43,611 bases of DNA from an uncultured Dysosmobacter sp. (GTDB lineage: Bacteria > Bacillota > Clostridia > Oscillospirales > Oscillospiraceae). The DNA lies in NCBI GenBank assembly GCA_934504065.1, contig CAKSVQ010000006.1:1-43611 (forward strand). The letters run 5' to 3'. Of this stretch, positions 8,450 through 17,124 are shown piece after piece (position 1 is the first letter of the stretch; every line of letters begins with the position of its first letter). The notes under the pieces were generated by a model. It saw only the letters and a list, made by a program, of their open reading frames with translations. It ran no database searches and was not told where the DNA came from. A program made the translations under genes and the position numbers.

Positions 8450-9178
8450 ATGGACGAGACGCTCTTTCGTATTGGCGAGATGGCAAAGCTCTTCCACCTC
8501 AGCGTGAGCACCATCCGCCACTATGAGGCGCTGGGCCTGCTTAGACCGGAGCGGGTCGACCCCGCCACGGGCTACCGCTATTACGGCCCCCGGCAGTTCG
8601 ACCGCTTCAACACCATCCGCTATCTCCGGGCGCTGGGTATGCCGCTGGACGACATTGCCGACTTCCTGCGCAACCGGGATGTGGAGAAAATCGAGGAAAA
8701 GCTGCGGGCGCAGAAGGCGGCAGTGGCGGAAAAGCAGCGGGAGCTGGAGCGAATCCAGCGCAAGATCGACCACCGCCTTGACCAGCTGGCGCAGGTGCAG
8801 CACGCGCGGCTGGATGAGGTGGAGGAGCTGACGCTGCCGGGGTGCAGGCTGCTGTGGATCGAGGACACCCTGACCATCCGGGGCTATCACGACATGGAAA
8901 TGCCCACGCTGCGCTTTGCCGAGCCGCTGGTGCTGCCGCCTGCGCCCGGCGTGCGCATCCGCTATCGCGGCAGCCACACCGCAGCGGAGCAGCGCTACCG
9001 CACCCTGCTGGCCCATCTGCGGGAACGGGGCTGGGAGCCCGCCGGATTTTCCCGGGAGATCACAGTGATCGACTTTGGCATCACCAGCGACCCGGAAAAG
9101 TTCGTGACGGAGATCAGCATTCCCGTTCGGTCCTCCGACGGCTCCGTCCCGCAGATCAGTGGCGGAAAGACATTTTGA
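8450..9178 (+). CDS. BmrR-type MerR regulator with a shortened effector domain
   Basis: A 242-residue regulator. The N-terminal winged helix (STIRHYEALGLL, GYRYYG, residues 5-75) and the coiled-coil dimer helix (about 80-125) are normal. The C-terminal GyrI-like drug-binding domain keeps its second half (RIRYRGSHTAAEQRY about 173-188; DFGITSDPEKFVTEISIP about 208-225). The first half looks about 30-40 residues shorter than in BmrR relatives, between residues 150 and 165. It should activate the MerR-type promoter at 7152, upstream of the broken MATE gene. Whether it still binds a ligand is doubtful. Confidence 0.88.
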   Translation: MDETLFRIGEMAKLFHLSVSTIRHYEALGLLRPERVDPATGYRYYGPRQFDRFNTIRYLRALGMPLDDIADFLRNRDVEKIEEKLRAQKAAVAEKQRELERIQRKIDHRLDQLAQVQHARLDEVEELTLPGCRLLWIEDTLTIRGYHDMEMPTLRFAEPLVLPPAPGVRIRYRGSHTAAEQRYRTLLAHLRERGWEPAGFSREITVIDFGITSDPEKFVTEISIPVRSSDGSVPQISGGKTF

Positions 9179-9181
9179 CAG

Positions 9182-9219
9182 AAAACGGTATAAGGTATAA
9201 AATACCCTGTACCGTTTTT
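9182..9219 (+). terminator. Intrinsic terminator after the MATE-merR unit
   Basis: A two-part hairpin: AAAACGGTA (9182-9190) pairs with TACCGTTTT (9210-9218), with an inner GGTAT/ATACC stem, ending in a T-run. It starts four bases after the MerR stop and separates this unit from the his operon. Confidence 0.85.
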
Positions 9220-9235
9220 GTATTTTCGGCTGATT

Positions 9236-9301
9236 TTGTGCAAACGGGAGAATGTTACATATTATCGAATTACCACTTTACTTCGGTAATAAAATGAAGT
9301 A
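9236..9301 (+). promoter_or_regulatory. his operon promoter with interlocked inverted repeats
   Basis: A promoter TTGTGC (9236-9241), 18 bp, TATTAT (9260-9265) is followed at and after the expected start by two interleaved inverted repeats. One is ATTACC (9269-9274) with GGTAAT (9285-9290); the other is TACTTC (9279-9284) with GAAGTA (9296-9301). Their position fits repressor binding. A TrpR-like histidine regulator (YerC/HisR type) is one candidate, by inference only. I see no T-box. Confidence 0.6.
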
Positions 9302-9353
9302 GAATAAGCTCCGAAAGAAACCGGGCCTCCGGCCCTTTGAGGAGGAATCCCCC

Positions 9354-10931
9354 ATGGAATTGGATCTCAATATGCTCAAGCCCCAGGAGCGGGTGTCGCT
9401 GCAGCTGCGGCTGCTGTATGAAAAGGCCGGGTTCCGGCAATACCGCATGGGCCGATTTGAAGAATACGGCCTGTATCAGGAAAACCGCCGCTTCCTCTCC
9501 AGCGAGCAGGTCATCACCTTCACCGATCTGGACGGGCGGCTGCTGGCCCTGAAGCCGGACGTGACGCTGTCCATCGCCAAAAACGCGCAGGTGGAGCCGG
9601 GACAGTGCGGCAGATTTTACTATGCGGAAAATGTGTACCGCCCCTCGCAGGAGAGCCACACCTTTAAGGAGATCAGCCAGATGGGGCTGGAGTGTATCGG
9701 CGCGGTGGACGACGCGGTGACGGCGCAGGCCGTGTCCCTTGCCATCCAGAGCCTTGCCCAGACGGGGCGGGACTTCACTGTGGAAGTGAGCCACATGGGC
9801 TTTGTGACGGGGCTGCTGGACGCCGTGGGCGCGCCGGAGGCGGTGCGGCCCCAGCTTCTTGGCTGCATCCGGGACCGCAACCAGCATGAGCTGCAGCGCT
9901 GCGCAGGCGCGGCGGGCCTTTCCCGGCAGGGGGGCGACGCGCTGTGCCGCCTTTCCGGGCTGCATGGGCCGTGGGAGCAGGTGCTGGCCGACGCAGAGCC
10001 GCTGGCGCTCAACGCCGCCATGGGCGCGGCGCTGACAGAGCTGCGGACGCTGTGCACGGCGCTGGAGAGCCGCGGCGAAACGCAGCGGCTGCGGCTGGAT
10101 CTGTCGCTGGTCAACGACATGGAGTATTATAACGGTCTCGTTTTGCAGGGCTATCTTGCGGGGCTTCCCCGTGCGGTGCTGCGGGGCGGACGGTATGACC
10201 CGCTGGTCTCTCAGTTCCGCCCGGGCGCCAAGGCCATCGGCTTTGCGCTGTATCTGGACGAGCTGGCCCGGATGAGCGACGCCGCCCCGGCGGCAGAGGA
10301 GCCTGTGATGCTGAACGTGGCCCTGCCCAAGGGCCGCCTTGGCGACAAGGTATACGACCTGCTGGCAGGCGTGGGCTACGGCTGCCCGGAAAATTATAAC
10401 GACACCCGCAAGCTGGTGGTGGAAAACCCCGCCGCCGGAATTCGGTATTTTCTGGTCAAGCCCAGCGACGTGGCCATTTATGTGGAGCACGGCGCGGCGG
10501 ACATCGGCATCGTGGGCAAGGACATTTTGCAGGAGTCCGGCGCGGACGTATACGAGCTGCTGGACACGGGCCTTGGCAAGTGCCGGATGTGCGTGGCGGG
10601 GCCGAAGGATTTTCAGGACGATCCGGGCCGGGCGCTGCGGGTGGCCACGAAATTCGTGAACATCGCCAAGGCGTATTACGCCGCGCAGGGTCGGGATATT
10701 GACATCATCAAGCTGAACGGCTCCATCGAGCTGGCGCCCATTCTGGGGCTTTCCGATGTGATCGTGGATATTGTGGAAACGGGCACCACCCTGAAGGAAA
10801 ACAACCTGCGGGTCATCACGGAGTTCATGCCCATTTCCGCCCGGTTTATCGCCAACCGGGCCAGCTATCAGTTCAAGCGCCGGGAGATCGACGTGCTTCT
10901 CGGCAAGCTGCGGGAGGTGACGGAGCAGTGA
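9354..10931 (+). CDS. hisZG: Fused HisZ-HisG ATP phosphoribosyltransferase
   Basis: A 525-residue protein joining the two subunits of short-form ATP phosphoribosyltransferase, step 1 of histidine synthesis (PRPP + ATP to phosphoribosyl-ATP). Residues 1-305 are HisZ, the HisRS-like regulatory part (class II core, QVITFTDLDGRLLALKPD, and GGRYDPL near 280). A linker rich in Ala and Glu (about 306-315) leads to the short catalytic HisG (about 316-525), with LNVALPKGRLGD, GIVGKDIL and the PRPP loop DIVETGTTLKENN. The two are normally separate genes; there is no stop or frameshift between them. The start follows GAGGAGG by 8 bases. It overlaps hisD by four bases. Confidence 0.95.
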   Translation: MELDLNMLKPQERVSLQLRLLYEKAGFRQYRMGRFEEYGLYQENRRFLSSEQVITFTDLDGRLLALKPDVTLSIAKNAQVEPGQCGRFYYAENVYRPSQESHTFKEISQMGLECIGAVDDAVTAQAVSLAIQSLAQTGRDFTVEVSHMGFVTGLLDAVGAPEAVRPQLLGCIRDRNQHELQRCAGAAGLSRQGGDALCRLSGLHGPWEQVLADAEPLALNAAMGAALTELRTLCTALESRGETQRLRLDLSLVNDMEYYNGLVLQGYLAGLPRAVLRGGRYDPLVSQFRPGAKAIGFALYLDELARMSDAAPAAEEPVMLNVALPKGRLGDKVYDLLAGVGYGCPENYNDTRKLVVENPAAGIRYFLVKPSDVAIYVEHGAADIGIVGKDILQESGADVYELLDTGLGKCRMCVAGPKDFQDDPGRALRVATKFVNIAKAYYAAQGRDIDIIKLNGSIELAPILGLSDVIVDIVETGTTLKENNLRVITEFMPISARFIANRASYQFKRREIDVLLGKLREVTEQ

Positions 10932-12220
10932 TCCCCATTTTGAAGTTTGACGACCTCTCTCCGGAGGATATTTTGAACCGGGACATCCGGGCCGAGGAGC
11001 AGGTGGACGCGGCGGTGGACGCGGTGATCGCCGATGTCCGCGCCCGGGGCGACGAGGCCCTGCGGGACTACACGGCCCGCTTCGACGGCGTGACAGTGGA
11101 CAGCCTGCTTGTCACGGCGGAGGAGATCGACGATGCCGTGGCCGCGCTGGAGCCGGAGTTTCTGGAAACGCTGGAAATGGCGGCGGAGAACATCCGCCGC
11201 TTCCATGCCCGGCAGGTGCACAAGGACTTTGTGCTCACCGACCGCCCCGGCATTTTGATGGGCCAGCGCTACACCCCCATTGAAAAGGTGGGCATCTGCG
11301 TGCCCCGCAGCCCGGAGGCATTTCCCTCTACCATTTTGATGAACGTGATCCCCGCAAAGCTGGCGGGGGTGAGCGAGATTGTGCTGGTCACGCCGCCGGA
11401 CAAGGCGGGCCGCATCAGCCCGGAGGCGCTGGCGGCGGCAAAGATCGCCGGAGCGGATAAGATTTTCAAGGTGGGCGGCGCGCAGGCCGTGGCCGCGCTG
11501 GCCTATGGGACCCGGAGCATCCCCCGGGTGGATAAGGTGGTGGGCCCCGGCGGCATTTTTGTGGCCACGGCCAAGCGCAAGGTCTTCGGTCAGGTGGCCA
11601 TCGACATGATCGCAGGCCCCAGTGAAATTCTGGTGCTGGCGGACGGGAACTCCAACCCCGCGTGGGTGGCGGCGGACCTTTTGAGTCAGGCCGAGCACGA
11701 CGTGCTGGCCTCCGCCGTGCTGGTGACGGACAGCATGGCCCTTGCGCAGGCGGTGCAGCAGCAGATCGAAACGCAGCTGAGTACTCTGCCCCGCCGGGAG
11801 ATCGCCCGCCGCTCCATTGAGGATAATGGCAAGATCATCGTGACCGACAGTCTTGAAAAGGCGGTGCTCTCCGCCAACCGCATTGCTCCGGAGCATCTGG
11901 AGTTGTGCGTGGACGATCCCTTTGCCCTGCTGCCGAGGATCAAAAACGCGGGCAGCATCTTTCTGGGCCGCAGCGCCCCGGAGGCGCTGGGCGACTATTT
12001 CGCGGGGCCCAACCACACCCTGCCCACCAGCGGCACCGCCCGCTTTTCCAGCCCCCTCAGCGTGGATGATTTCGTGAAGAAATCCAGCTTTTTGTATTAT
12101 GACCGCGAGGCGCTCTCCCCGGTGGCGGAGCGCATTGCGGAGTTTGCCCGGCGGGAGGGTCTGGAGGCCCACGCCCGCTCCGTGCTTATCCGAACGGAAG
12201 AAGGAGGAAGTAACCAATGA
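10928..12220 (+). CDS. hisD: Histidinol dehydrogenase
   Basis: A 430-residue zinc enzyme carrying out the last two oxidations, L-histidinol to L-histidine with two NAD+. Visible are GQRYTPIEKVGICVP, AGPSEILVLAD, the SQAEHD metal/catalytic motif (about residue 258) and the GPNHTLPTSG segment (about 362). Length is standard. The start codon is GTG in a GTGA overlap with the hisZG stop, indicating translational coupling. It also overlaps hisC by four bases. Confidence 0.97.
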   Translation: MIPILKFDDLSPEDILNRDIRAEEQVDAAVDAVIADVRARGDEALRDYTARFDGVTVDSLLVTAEEIDDAVAALEPEFLETLEMAAENIRRFHARQVHKDFVLTDRPGILMGQRYTPIEKVGICVPRSPEAFPSTILMNVIPAKLAGVSEIVLVTPPDKAGRISPEALAAAKIAGADKIFKVGGAQAVAALAYGTRSIPRVDKVVGPGGIFVATAKRKVFGQVAIDMIAGPSEILVLADGNSNPAWVAADLLSQAEHDVLASAVLVTDSMALAQAVQQQIETQLSTLPRREIARRSIEDNGKIIVTDSLEKAVLSANRIAPEHLELCVDDPFALLPRIKNAGSIFLGRSAPEALGDYFAGPNHTLPTSGTARFSSPLSVDDFVKKSSFLYYDREALSPVAERIAEFARREGLEAHARSVLIRTEEGGSNQ

Positions 12221-13281
12221 GCAGATTCTTGTCCAAGGAGGCCGCCCGTCTGGCCCCGTATACCCCCGGCGAGCAGCCGCAGGATCAGCAGTATATCAAG
12301 CTCAACACCAATGAAAGCCCGTTTCCGCCCTCTCCCAAGGTGGTCAAGGCGGTCTCCCGGGCGGAGCTTTTGAAACTGAACCTCTATTCCGACCCCACCT
12401 GCGCCCGCCTGACAGAGGCCATTGCCCGGCGCTATGAATTGCAGCCGGAAAACGTGCTGACCGGAAACGGCTCGGATGAAATTCTGGCCTTTGCCTTCCG
12501 GGCCTTCTGCGGCGAGGGCCGGGGCCTTGCTTATGCCGATATTACCTATGGGTTTTACCAGTCGCAGGTGGCGCTGTTCGGGCTGGATGCCTACATCGTT
12601 CCCCTGCGGGAGGATTTCACCCTGCATGTAGAGGATTACATGGACTATCCCGGCACCATCGTCATCGCCAATCCCAACGCCCCCACCGGCATGGCCGTGC
12701 CCCGGACGGACATCCAGCGTCTGCTGGAGGCTGATCCTGACCGGGTGGTCATCGTGGACGAGGCGTATGTGGACTTTGGCGGCGAGAGCTGCGTGCCCAT
12801 GATCTACCGCTACGATAATCTTCTGGTGGTGCAGACCATGTCCAAAAGCCGCTCGCTGGCCGGCGGCCGGGTGGGCTTCGCGCTGGGCAGCGCGGAGCTG
12901 ATCGCCGCGCTGAACCGGGTGAAGTACAGCTTCAACCCCTATAATGTGAACCGTCTCTCCATCGCGGCGGGTGCTGCCGCCGTGGAGGACGAGCCGTATT
13001 TCAAGGCCTGCACCGACGCCGTGCGCAGCAACCGGGCGTGGACGGTGCGGGAGCTGGAGGAGCTGGGCTTTTCCGTGCTGCCCTCCAAAGCCAATTTCAT
13101 TTTTGCCAAGAGCAGCCGCATCTCCGGCGAGGCCCTTTACCAGAAGCTGAAAGAAAACGGCATTCTGGTGCGCTGGTTCAACGCGCCCCGCATCCGGGAC
13201 TATGTGCGCATCACCATCGGCTCTTTGGAGCAGATGGCCGCGCTGGTGGACGAAACGGCCCGGCTGCTGGAAGAGCTGTAA
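12217..13281 (+). CDS. hisC: Histidinol-phosphate aminotransferase
   Basis: A 354-residue PLP-dependent fold-type I aminotransferase converting imidazole-acetol phosphate and glutamate to histidinol phosphate. Motifs are LNTNESPFPPSP near the N-terminus, ANPNAPTG (about 150), DEAYVDFGG (about 182), and TMSKSRSLAGGRVG (about 208), where the Lys of SKS binds PLP. Length is normal. The ATG overlaps the hisD stop (ATGA) and a GGAGG lies 10 bases upstream. Confidence 0.97.
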   Translation: MSRFLSKEAARLAPYTPGEQPQDQQYIKLNTNESPFPPSPKVVKAVSRAELLKLNLYSDPTCARLTEAIARRYELQPENVLTGNGSDEILAFAFRAFCGEGRGLAYADITYGFYQSQVALFGLDAYIVPLREDFTLHVEDYMDYPGTIVIANPNAPTGMAVPRTDIQRLLEADPDRVVIVDEAYVDFGGESCVPMIYRYDNLLVVQTMSKSRSLAGGRVGFALGSAELIAALNRVKYSFNPYNVNRLSIAAGAAAVEDEPYFKACTDAVRSNRAWTVRELEELGFSVLPSKANFIFAKSSRISGEALYQKLKENGILVRWFNAPRIRDYVRITIGSLEQMAALVDETARLLEEL

Positions 13282-13294
13282 GGAGGGAGTTTCG

Positions 13295-13882
13295 ATGCGC
13301 AGTGCGACGATCAAACGGGACACAAAGGAGACGCAGATTGTCCTGAGTTTAGAGCTGGACGGCACGGGAAAGGCGGAGACCGCCACCGGATGCGGCTTTC
13401 TGGACCATATGCTGACCCTCTTTGCCCGCCACGGCGATTTTGACCTGCAAGTCACCTGCCATGGCGACACGCAGGTGGACTACCACCACAGCGTGGAGGA
13501 TATCGGCATCTGCCTTGGGCAGGCGTTCACGCAGGCACTGGGGGATAAGCGGGGCATCACCCGCTACGGCCAGTTCCTGCTGCCCATGGACGAGACGCTG
13601 GTGCTGTGTGCCTGCGACCTCTCCGGCCGGGACTATCTGGGCTGGGCGGTGGACCTGCCCAGCGCTAAGGTTGGGGACTTTGACACCGAGCTTGCCAAAG
13701 AATTCTGGCTGGCATTCGTCCGGGCTTGCCCGGCCTCCATCCACATCCGGGAACTGGCGGGGGAGAACACCCACCACATTCTGGAGGCCGTGTTCAAGGG
13801 CATGGGCCGCACGCTGCACGGGGCCGTGTCGCTGGACGAGAAGCATTTAAACGAAATTCCCAGTACGAAAGGGTTGCTGTAA
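13295..13882 (+). CDS. hisB: Imidazoleglycerol-phosphate dehydratase
   Basis: A 195-residue Mn-dependent dehydratase (imidazoleglycerol phosphate to imidazole-acetol phosphate). The paired His-rich metal motifs are present: YHHSVEDIG (about residue 64) and NTHHILEAVFKG (about 160). It is the monofunctional form; the phosphatase step is supplied by HisJ downstream. The start at 13295 gives the normal length and follows GGAGGG by about 8 bases; a longer frame from 13202 overlaps hisC and lacks family similarity. It abuts hisH with no gap. Confidence 0.97.
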   Translation: MRSATIKRDTKETQIVLSLELDGTGKAETATGCGFLDHMLTLFARHGDFDLQVTCHGDTQVDYHHSVEDIGICLGQAFTQALGDKRGITRYGQFLLPMDETLVLCACDLSGRDYLGWAVDLPSAKVGDFDTELAKEFWLAFVRACPASIHIRELAGENTHHILEAVFKGMGRTLHGAVSLDEKHLNEIPSTKGLL

Positions 13883-14494
13883 ATGATCGCGATCGTAGAT
13901 TATGGCGTGGGGAACCTCTTCTCCCTCACCTCCAGCCTCAAGGCGCTGGGGGCGGAGGCGGAGGTCACACGGGACGCCGCGCGCCTGCGCGGCGCCGACC
14001 GCATTATCCTCCCCGGCGTGGGCGCCTTTGGCGACGCGCGGGCCAAGCTGGACGACACGGGCCTTGTCCCCGTGCTGCGGGAGGAGGCGGAAAGAAAGCC
14101 GCTGCTGGGCATCTGCCTTGGGATGCAGCTGCTGTTCGACCGCAGCTTTGAATACGGCGAGCATCCCGGCCTGGGCTTTGTGCCCGGGCAGGTGGTGGAC
14201 CTGCGGGACGCGCTGACGGACAAGGGATTAAAGGTGCCCCACATGGGCTGGAACAGCCTGAAAATCGTGCGGGACGACCCGCTGTTCCGCTATTTTAAAG
14301 ACGGCGAGTATGTCTATTATGTCCACAGCTTTTACGCCCGGAACTGCGGGGAAAGCACACTGGCCACATCCGGTTACGGCAACGTGGCGGTAACGGGCGC
14401 GGTGCGCTGCGGCAACGTCTGGGGCACTCAGTTCCACCCGGAAAAATCCGGCGACGCGGGGCTGCGGCTGCTGCGGGCCTTTGCGGAGCTGTGA
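13883..14494 (+). CDS. hisH: Imidazole glycerol phosphate synthase, glutaminase subunit
   Basis: A 203-residue class I glutamine amidotransferase that feeds ammonia to HisF. It shows the nucleophile elbow GICLGMQLLF (Cys about residue 78) and the catalytic His-Glu pair in QFHPEKSG (about 182). It opens with IAIVDYGVGNLFS, the usual HisH start. The ATG immediately follows the hisB stop. Confidence 0.97.
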   Translation: MIAIVDYGVGNLFSLTSSLKALGAEAEVTRDAARLRGADRIILPGVGAFGDARAKLDDTGLVPVLREEAERKPLLGICLGMQLLFDRSFEYGEHPGLGFVPGQVVDLRDALTDKGLKVPHMGWNSLKIVRDDPLFRYFKDGEYVYYVHSFYARNCGESTLATSGYGNVAVTGAVRCGNVWGTQFHPEKSGDAGLRLLRAFAEL

Positions 14495-14504
14495 GGAGGA
14501 CGCC

Positions 14505-14984
14505 ATGAGAGAAATGCGCAGAAAGGACCGGGAGGTCACCGATTTGGAAAAGATCCGCGAGGTACTCTCCGCGTGTCAGGTGGTGCGTTTGGGACTGCAG
14601 GACGGCAAGGGTGTTTACGTGGTCCCGGTGAACTTTGGCTATGTGGAGGATGGCAGTCATTTTACGCTGTATTTCCACGGCGCGAAAGAGGGCCGCAAGG
14701 CGGAGCTGATCGCAAAAAACGGCTATGCGGGCTTTGAGATGGACACCGGAAGCCGTATTTACGGCGAGGACACCGCTTGCACCTATACCTCCGCCTTTCG
14801 CAGCATCATCGGCGAGGGCACGGTGGCCGCGGTGGAGACCATGGAGGAAAAGCGGACGGGCTTTCTTGCCCTGATGCGCCACATCACCGGAAAAGACCAG
14901 TGGGAATTTGAAGACCGGATGCTGGCTGCGGCGGCGGTGTTCCGTCTGGATGTGACGGAATACCGCTGCAAGGAGCATTTATAA
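14505..14984 (+). CDS. Nim-like flavin split-barrel protein in the his operon
   Basis: A 159-residue member of the pyridoxamine 5'-phosphate oxidase-like FMN split-barrel superfamily, closest to the NimA/5-nitroimidazole group. It opens with MREMRRKDREV, has the VPVNFGY strand near residue 43, LYFHGAKEGRKAELI (about 57) and a late ITGK stretch (about 127). Such proteins usually bind FMN or a related cofactor. It has no known place in histidine synthesis, yet it lies between hisH and hisA, with good ribosome sites and only 10 and 18 bases to its neighbours. The start at 14505 follows GAGGAGG. Co-transcription is near certain; its role is open. Confidence 0.88.
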   Translation: MREMRRKDREVTDLEKIREVLSACQVVRLGLQDGKGVYVVPVNFGYVEDGSHFTLYFHGAKEGRKAELIAKNGYAGFEMDTGSRIYGEDTACTYTSAFRSIIGEGTVAAVETMEEKRTGFLALMRHITGKDQWEFEDRMLAAAAVFRLDVTEYRCKEHL

Positions 14985-15002
14985 GACAGGAGGGTTACGA
15001 CT

Positions 15003-15722
15003 ATGCAGATATTTCCGGCGATCGACCTCTCCGGCGGGCAGGTGGTGCGGCTCTATCAGGGGGACTATGACCGCATGACGGTCTATGGCGAGGACCCCTG
15101 CGCCTATGCGCGGGAATTTATTGCTGCAGGGGCGAAGTATCTCCACGTGGTGGATCTGGACGGCGCCAAGGACGGCACGCTGGCCAACTTCCGCTCCATC
15201 GAGGCTATTGCCCGGCAGGGCGGACTTTATATCGAGGTAGGCGGCGGCATCCGCACCGAAGAGCGCATCCGCCAGTATTTGGACCTTGGCGTGGGCCGCT
15301 GCATTCTGGGCACGGTGGCGGTGAAGGACTTTGCTTTCACCGCTCGGATGGCCCAGCGCTACGGCGACCGGATCGCCGTGGGCGTGGACGCCCGGGACGG
15401 ATATGTGGCCGTGAACGGGTGGAAGGAAGTGTCTAAGGAAAAGGGCGTGGACTTCTGCCGTCGGCTGTATGAGGCAGGCGTTGGCACGGTGATCTACACG
15501 GACATCAGCCGGGACGGCGCGGAAAAGGGCACCAATCTGGCCCTTTACCGGGAGCTGGCCGAAATCAAGGGACTGCACATCACAGCCAGCGGCGGCGTGA
15601 GCTCGCTGGAGGAGCTGCGGGAATTGCAGTCCATCGGCACAAAGGCCGCCATTTTGGGCAAGGCGCTCTACACCGGGCGGCTGGACCTGAAAACCGTGAT
15701 CGAGGAGGTGGGCGCGTGTTAG
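15003..15722 (+). CDS. hisA: Phosphoribosyl-formimino-AICAR-phosphate isomerase
   Basis: A 239-residue (beta-alpha)8 isomerase (ProFAR to PRFAR). The catalytic Asp is in AIDLSGGQVVRL near the N-terminus, the second Asp in GVDARDGYV (about residue 129), and phosphate-binding glycines occur in EVGGGIR and TASGGVSS. Length is normal and AGGAGG precedes the ATG. Its stop overlaps the hisF start by seven bases. Confidence 0.97.
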   Translation: MQIFPAIDLSGGQVVRLYQGDYDRMTVYGEDPCAYAREFIAAGAKYLHVVDLDGAKDGTLANFRSIEAIARQGGLYIEVGGGIRTEERIRQYLDLGVGRCILGTVAVKDFAFTARMAQRYGDRIAVGVDARDGYVAVNGWKEVSKEKGVDFCRRLYEAGVGTVIYTDISRDGAEKGTNLALYRELAEIKGLHITASGGVSSLEELRELQSIGTKAAILGKALYTGRLDLKTVIEEVGAC

Positions 15723-16471
15723 CCAAGCGGATCATCCCCTGTCTGGACGTAAAGAACGGCCGGGTGGTCAAGGGAACGAATTTCGAGGGCCTGCGGGACA
15801 TGGCCGACCCGGTGGAAATGGCCCACTTTTACAATGATTCCGGCGCGGACGAGCTGGTGTTTTACGACATCACCGCCTCGGTGGAGGGCCGCGGACTGTT
15901 CACGGACATTCTGCGCCGGGTGGCGGGGGAGATTTTCATTCCCCTCACCGTGGGCGGCGGCATTCGCACGCTGGACGATTTCGACCGGGTGCTCAAGTGC
16001 GGGGCGGACAAGGTTTCCGTCAACTCCGGGGCCATTGCCGACCCCTCCATCATCGGCGCGGCGGCGAAAAAATACGGCGACCAGTGCGTGGTTTTAAGCA
16101 TGGACGTCAAGCGGGTGGAGGGCGCGTTCCACCTCTTTGCCAAGGGCGGCCGGGAGGATACCGGGATCGACGCCATGGACTGGGCCGTGCGGGGCGTGGA
16201 CGCGGGCGCGGGCGAGATCGTGCTCAACTCCATCGATACCGACGGCGTGAAGGCCGGGTTCGATCTTGAAATGCTGGACGCGCTGGCATCGCGAGTGCAC
16301 GTGCCCATCATCGCCAGCGGCGGCGCGGGCAAAATGGAGGATTTTGCGGAGCTGTTCACCCACCCCGGCATCGACGCGGGGCTGGCCGCTTCGATTTTCC
16401 ACACCCGGCAGGTGGACATCAGGGAACTCAAGCGGTATCTGCGCGCTCAGGGCGTGGAGATGCGCATTTGA
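15716..16471 (+). CDS. hisF: Imidazole glycerol phosphate synthase, cyclase subunit
   Basis: A 251-residue (beta-alpha)8 cyclase, partner of HisH, producing imidazoleglycerol phosphate and AICAR. It opens with the classic [20 protein letters not shown], has the first catalytic Asp in CLDVK, the second in SMDVKR (about residue 130), and GGGIRTLDD and ASGGAGKM phosphate sites. The start is GTG within the end of hisA. Confidence 0.97.
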   Translation: MLAKRIIPCLDVKNGRVVKGTNFEGLRDMADPVEMAHFYNDSGADELVFYDITASVEGRGLFTDILRRVAGEIFIPLTVGGGIRTLDDFDRVLKCGADKVSVNSGAIADPSIIGAAAKKYGDQCVVLSMDVKRVEGAFHLFAKGGREDTGIDAMDWAVRGVDAGAGEIVLNSIDTDGVKAGFDLEMLDALASRVHVPIIASGGAGKMEDFAELFTHPGIDAGLAASIFHTRQVDIRELKRYLRAQGVEMRI

Positions 16472-16488
16472 AAAGGGAGAGGAATACT

Positions 16489-17124
16489 ATGGAACTGAAA
16501 TTTGACGAAAAGGGCCTGATCCCCGCCATCGTGCAGGATCATTACACCAAGGAAGTGCTGACGCTGGCCTATATGAACCGGGAGAGCCTTGCCATCACCA
16601 TCGATGAGCGGCGCACCTGCTTCTTCTCGCGCAGCCGTCAGCAGCTCTGGCGCAAGGGCGAGACCTCCGGCAATGTGCAGCACGTGGTCTCCATCACCGC
16701 CGATTGTGACGGCGACGCGCTGGTGGTGGAGGTGGTGAAGGACGGCCCCGCCTGCCACACCGGGGCGGAGAGCTGCTTTTTCAACCAGCTCTATCTTTCC
16801 GAAGAGCTCAAGCAGTTCAGCTATGAGGGGCTGTACCACCTGATCGAGGGCCGCAAGACCAGCCCCAAGGAGGGCAGCTACACCACCTATCTTTTTGAAA
16901 AGGGACTGGACAAGATCCTGAAGAAGGTAGGCGAGGAGTGCACCGAGGTCATCATCGGCGGCCGCAAGGAGGACAAGGCGGAGACCATCTATGAGATCGC
17001 GGACCTCACTTATCATGTGATGGTGCTGATGGTGCAGATGGGCATCACCGTGGAGGATATTACCCGGGAGCTGGAAAAGCGCCACGTGGTGGATCACAAG
17101 GTCAAGCAGGAGCGGATGCAGTGA
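16489..17124 (+). CDS. hisIE: Bifunctional HisI/HisE
   Basis: A 211-residue fusion. Residues 1-110 are phosphoribosyl-AMP cyclohydrolase ([18 protein letters not shown]; zinc site around DCDGD and CHTG). Residues 120-211 are phosphoribosyl-ATP pyrophosphatase ([23 protein letters not shown] with the metal-binding Glu residues). It performs steps 2 and 3. The start at 16489 is chosen because GGGAGAGG lies just upstream; a TTG at 16468 would overlap hisF. Confidence 0.96.
   Translation: MELKFDEKGLIPAIVQDHYTKEVLTLAYMNRESLAITIDERRTCFFSRSRQQLWRKGETSGNVQHVVSITADCDGDALVVEVVKDGPACHTGAESCFFNQLYLSEELKQFSYEGLYHLIEGRKTSPKEGSYTTYLFEKGLDKILKKVGEECTEVIIGGRKEDKAETIYEIADLTYHVMVLMVQMGITVEDITRELEKRHVVDHKVKQERMQ

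Noticed and set aside
7206..8526. Programmed frameshifting in the second MATE gene
   Set aside because: It would need a shift in one direction, then a compensating one 590 bases on, with no slippery heptamer seen, and the internal in-frame gap would remain. A pseudogene is simpler.
10868..12217. A 449-codon open frame antisense to hisD
   Set aside because: Shadow of the hisD reading frame; His/Gly/Ala-rich, no start signal, no family resemblance.
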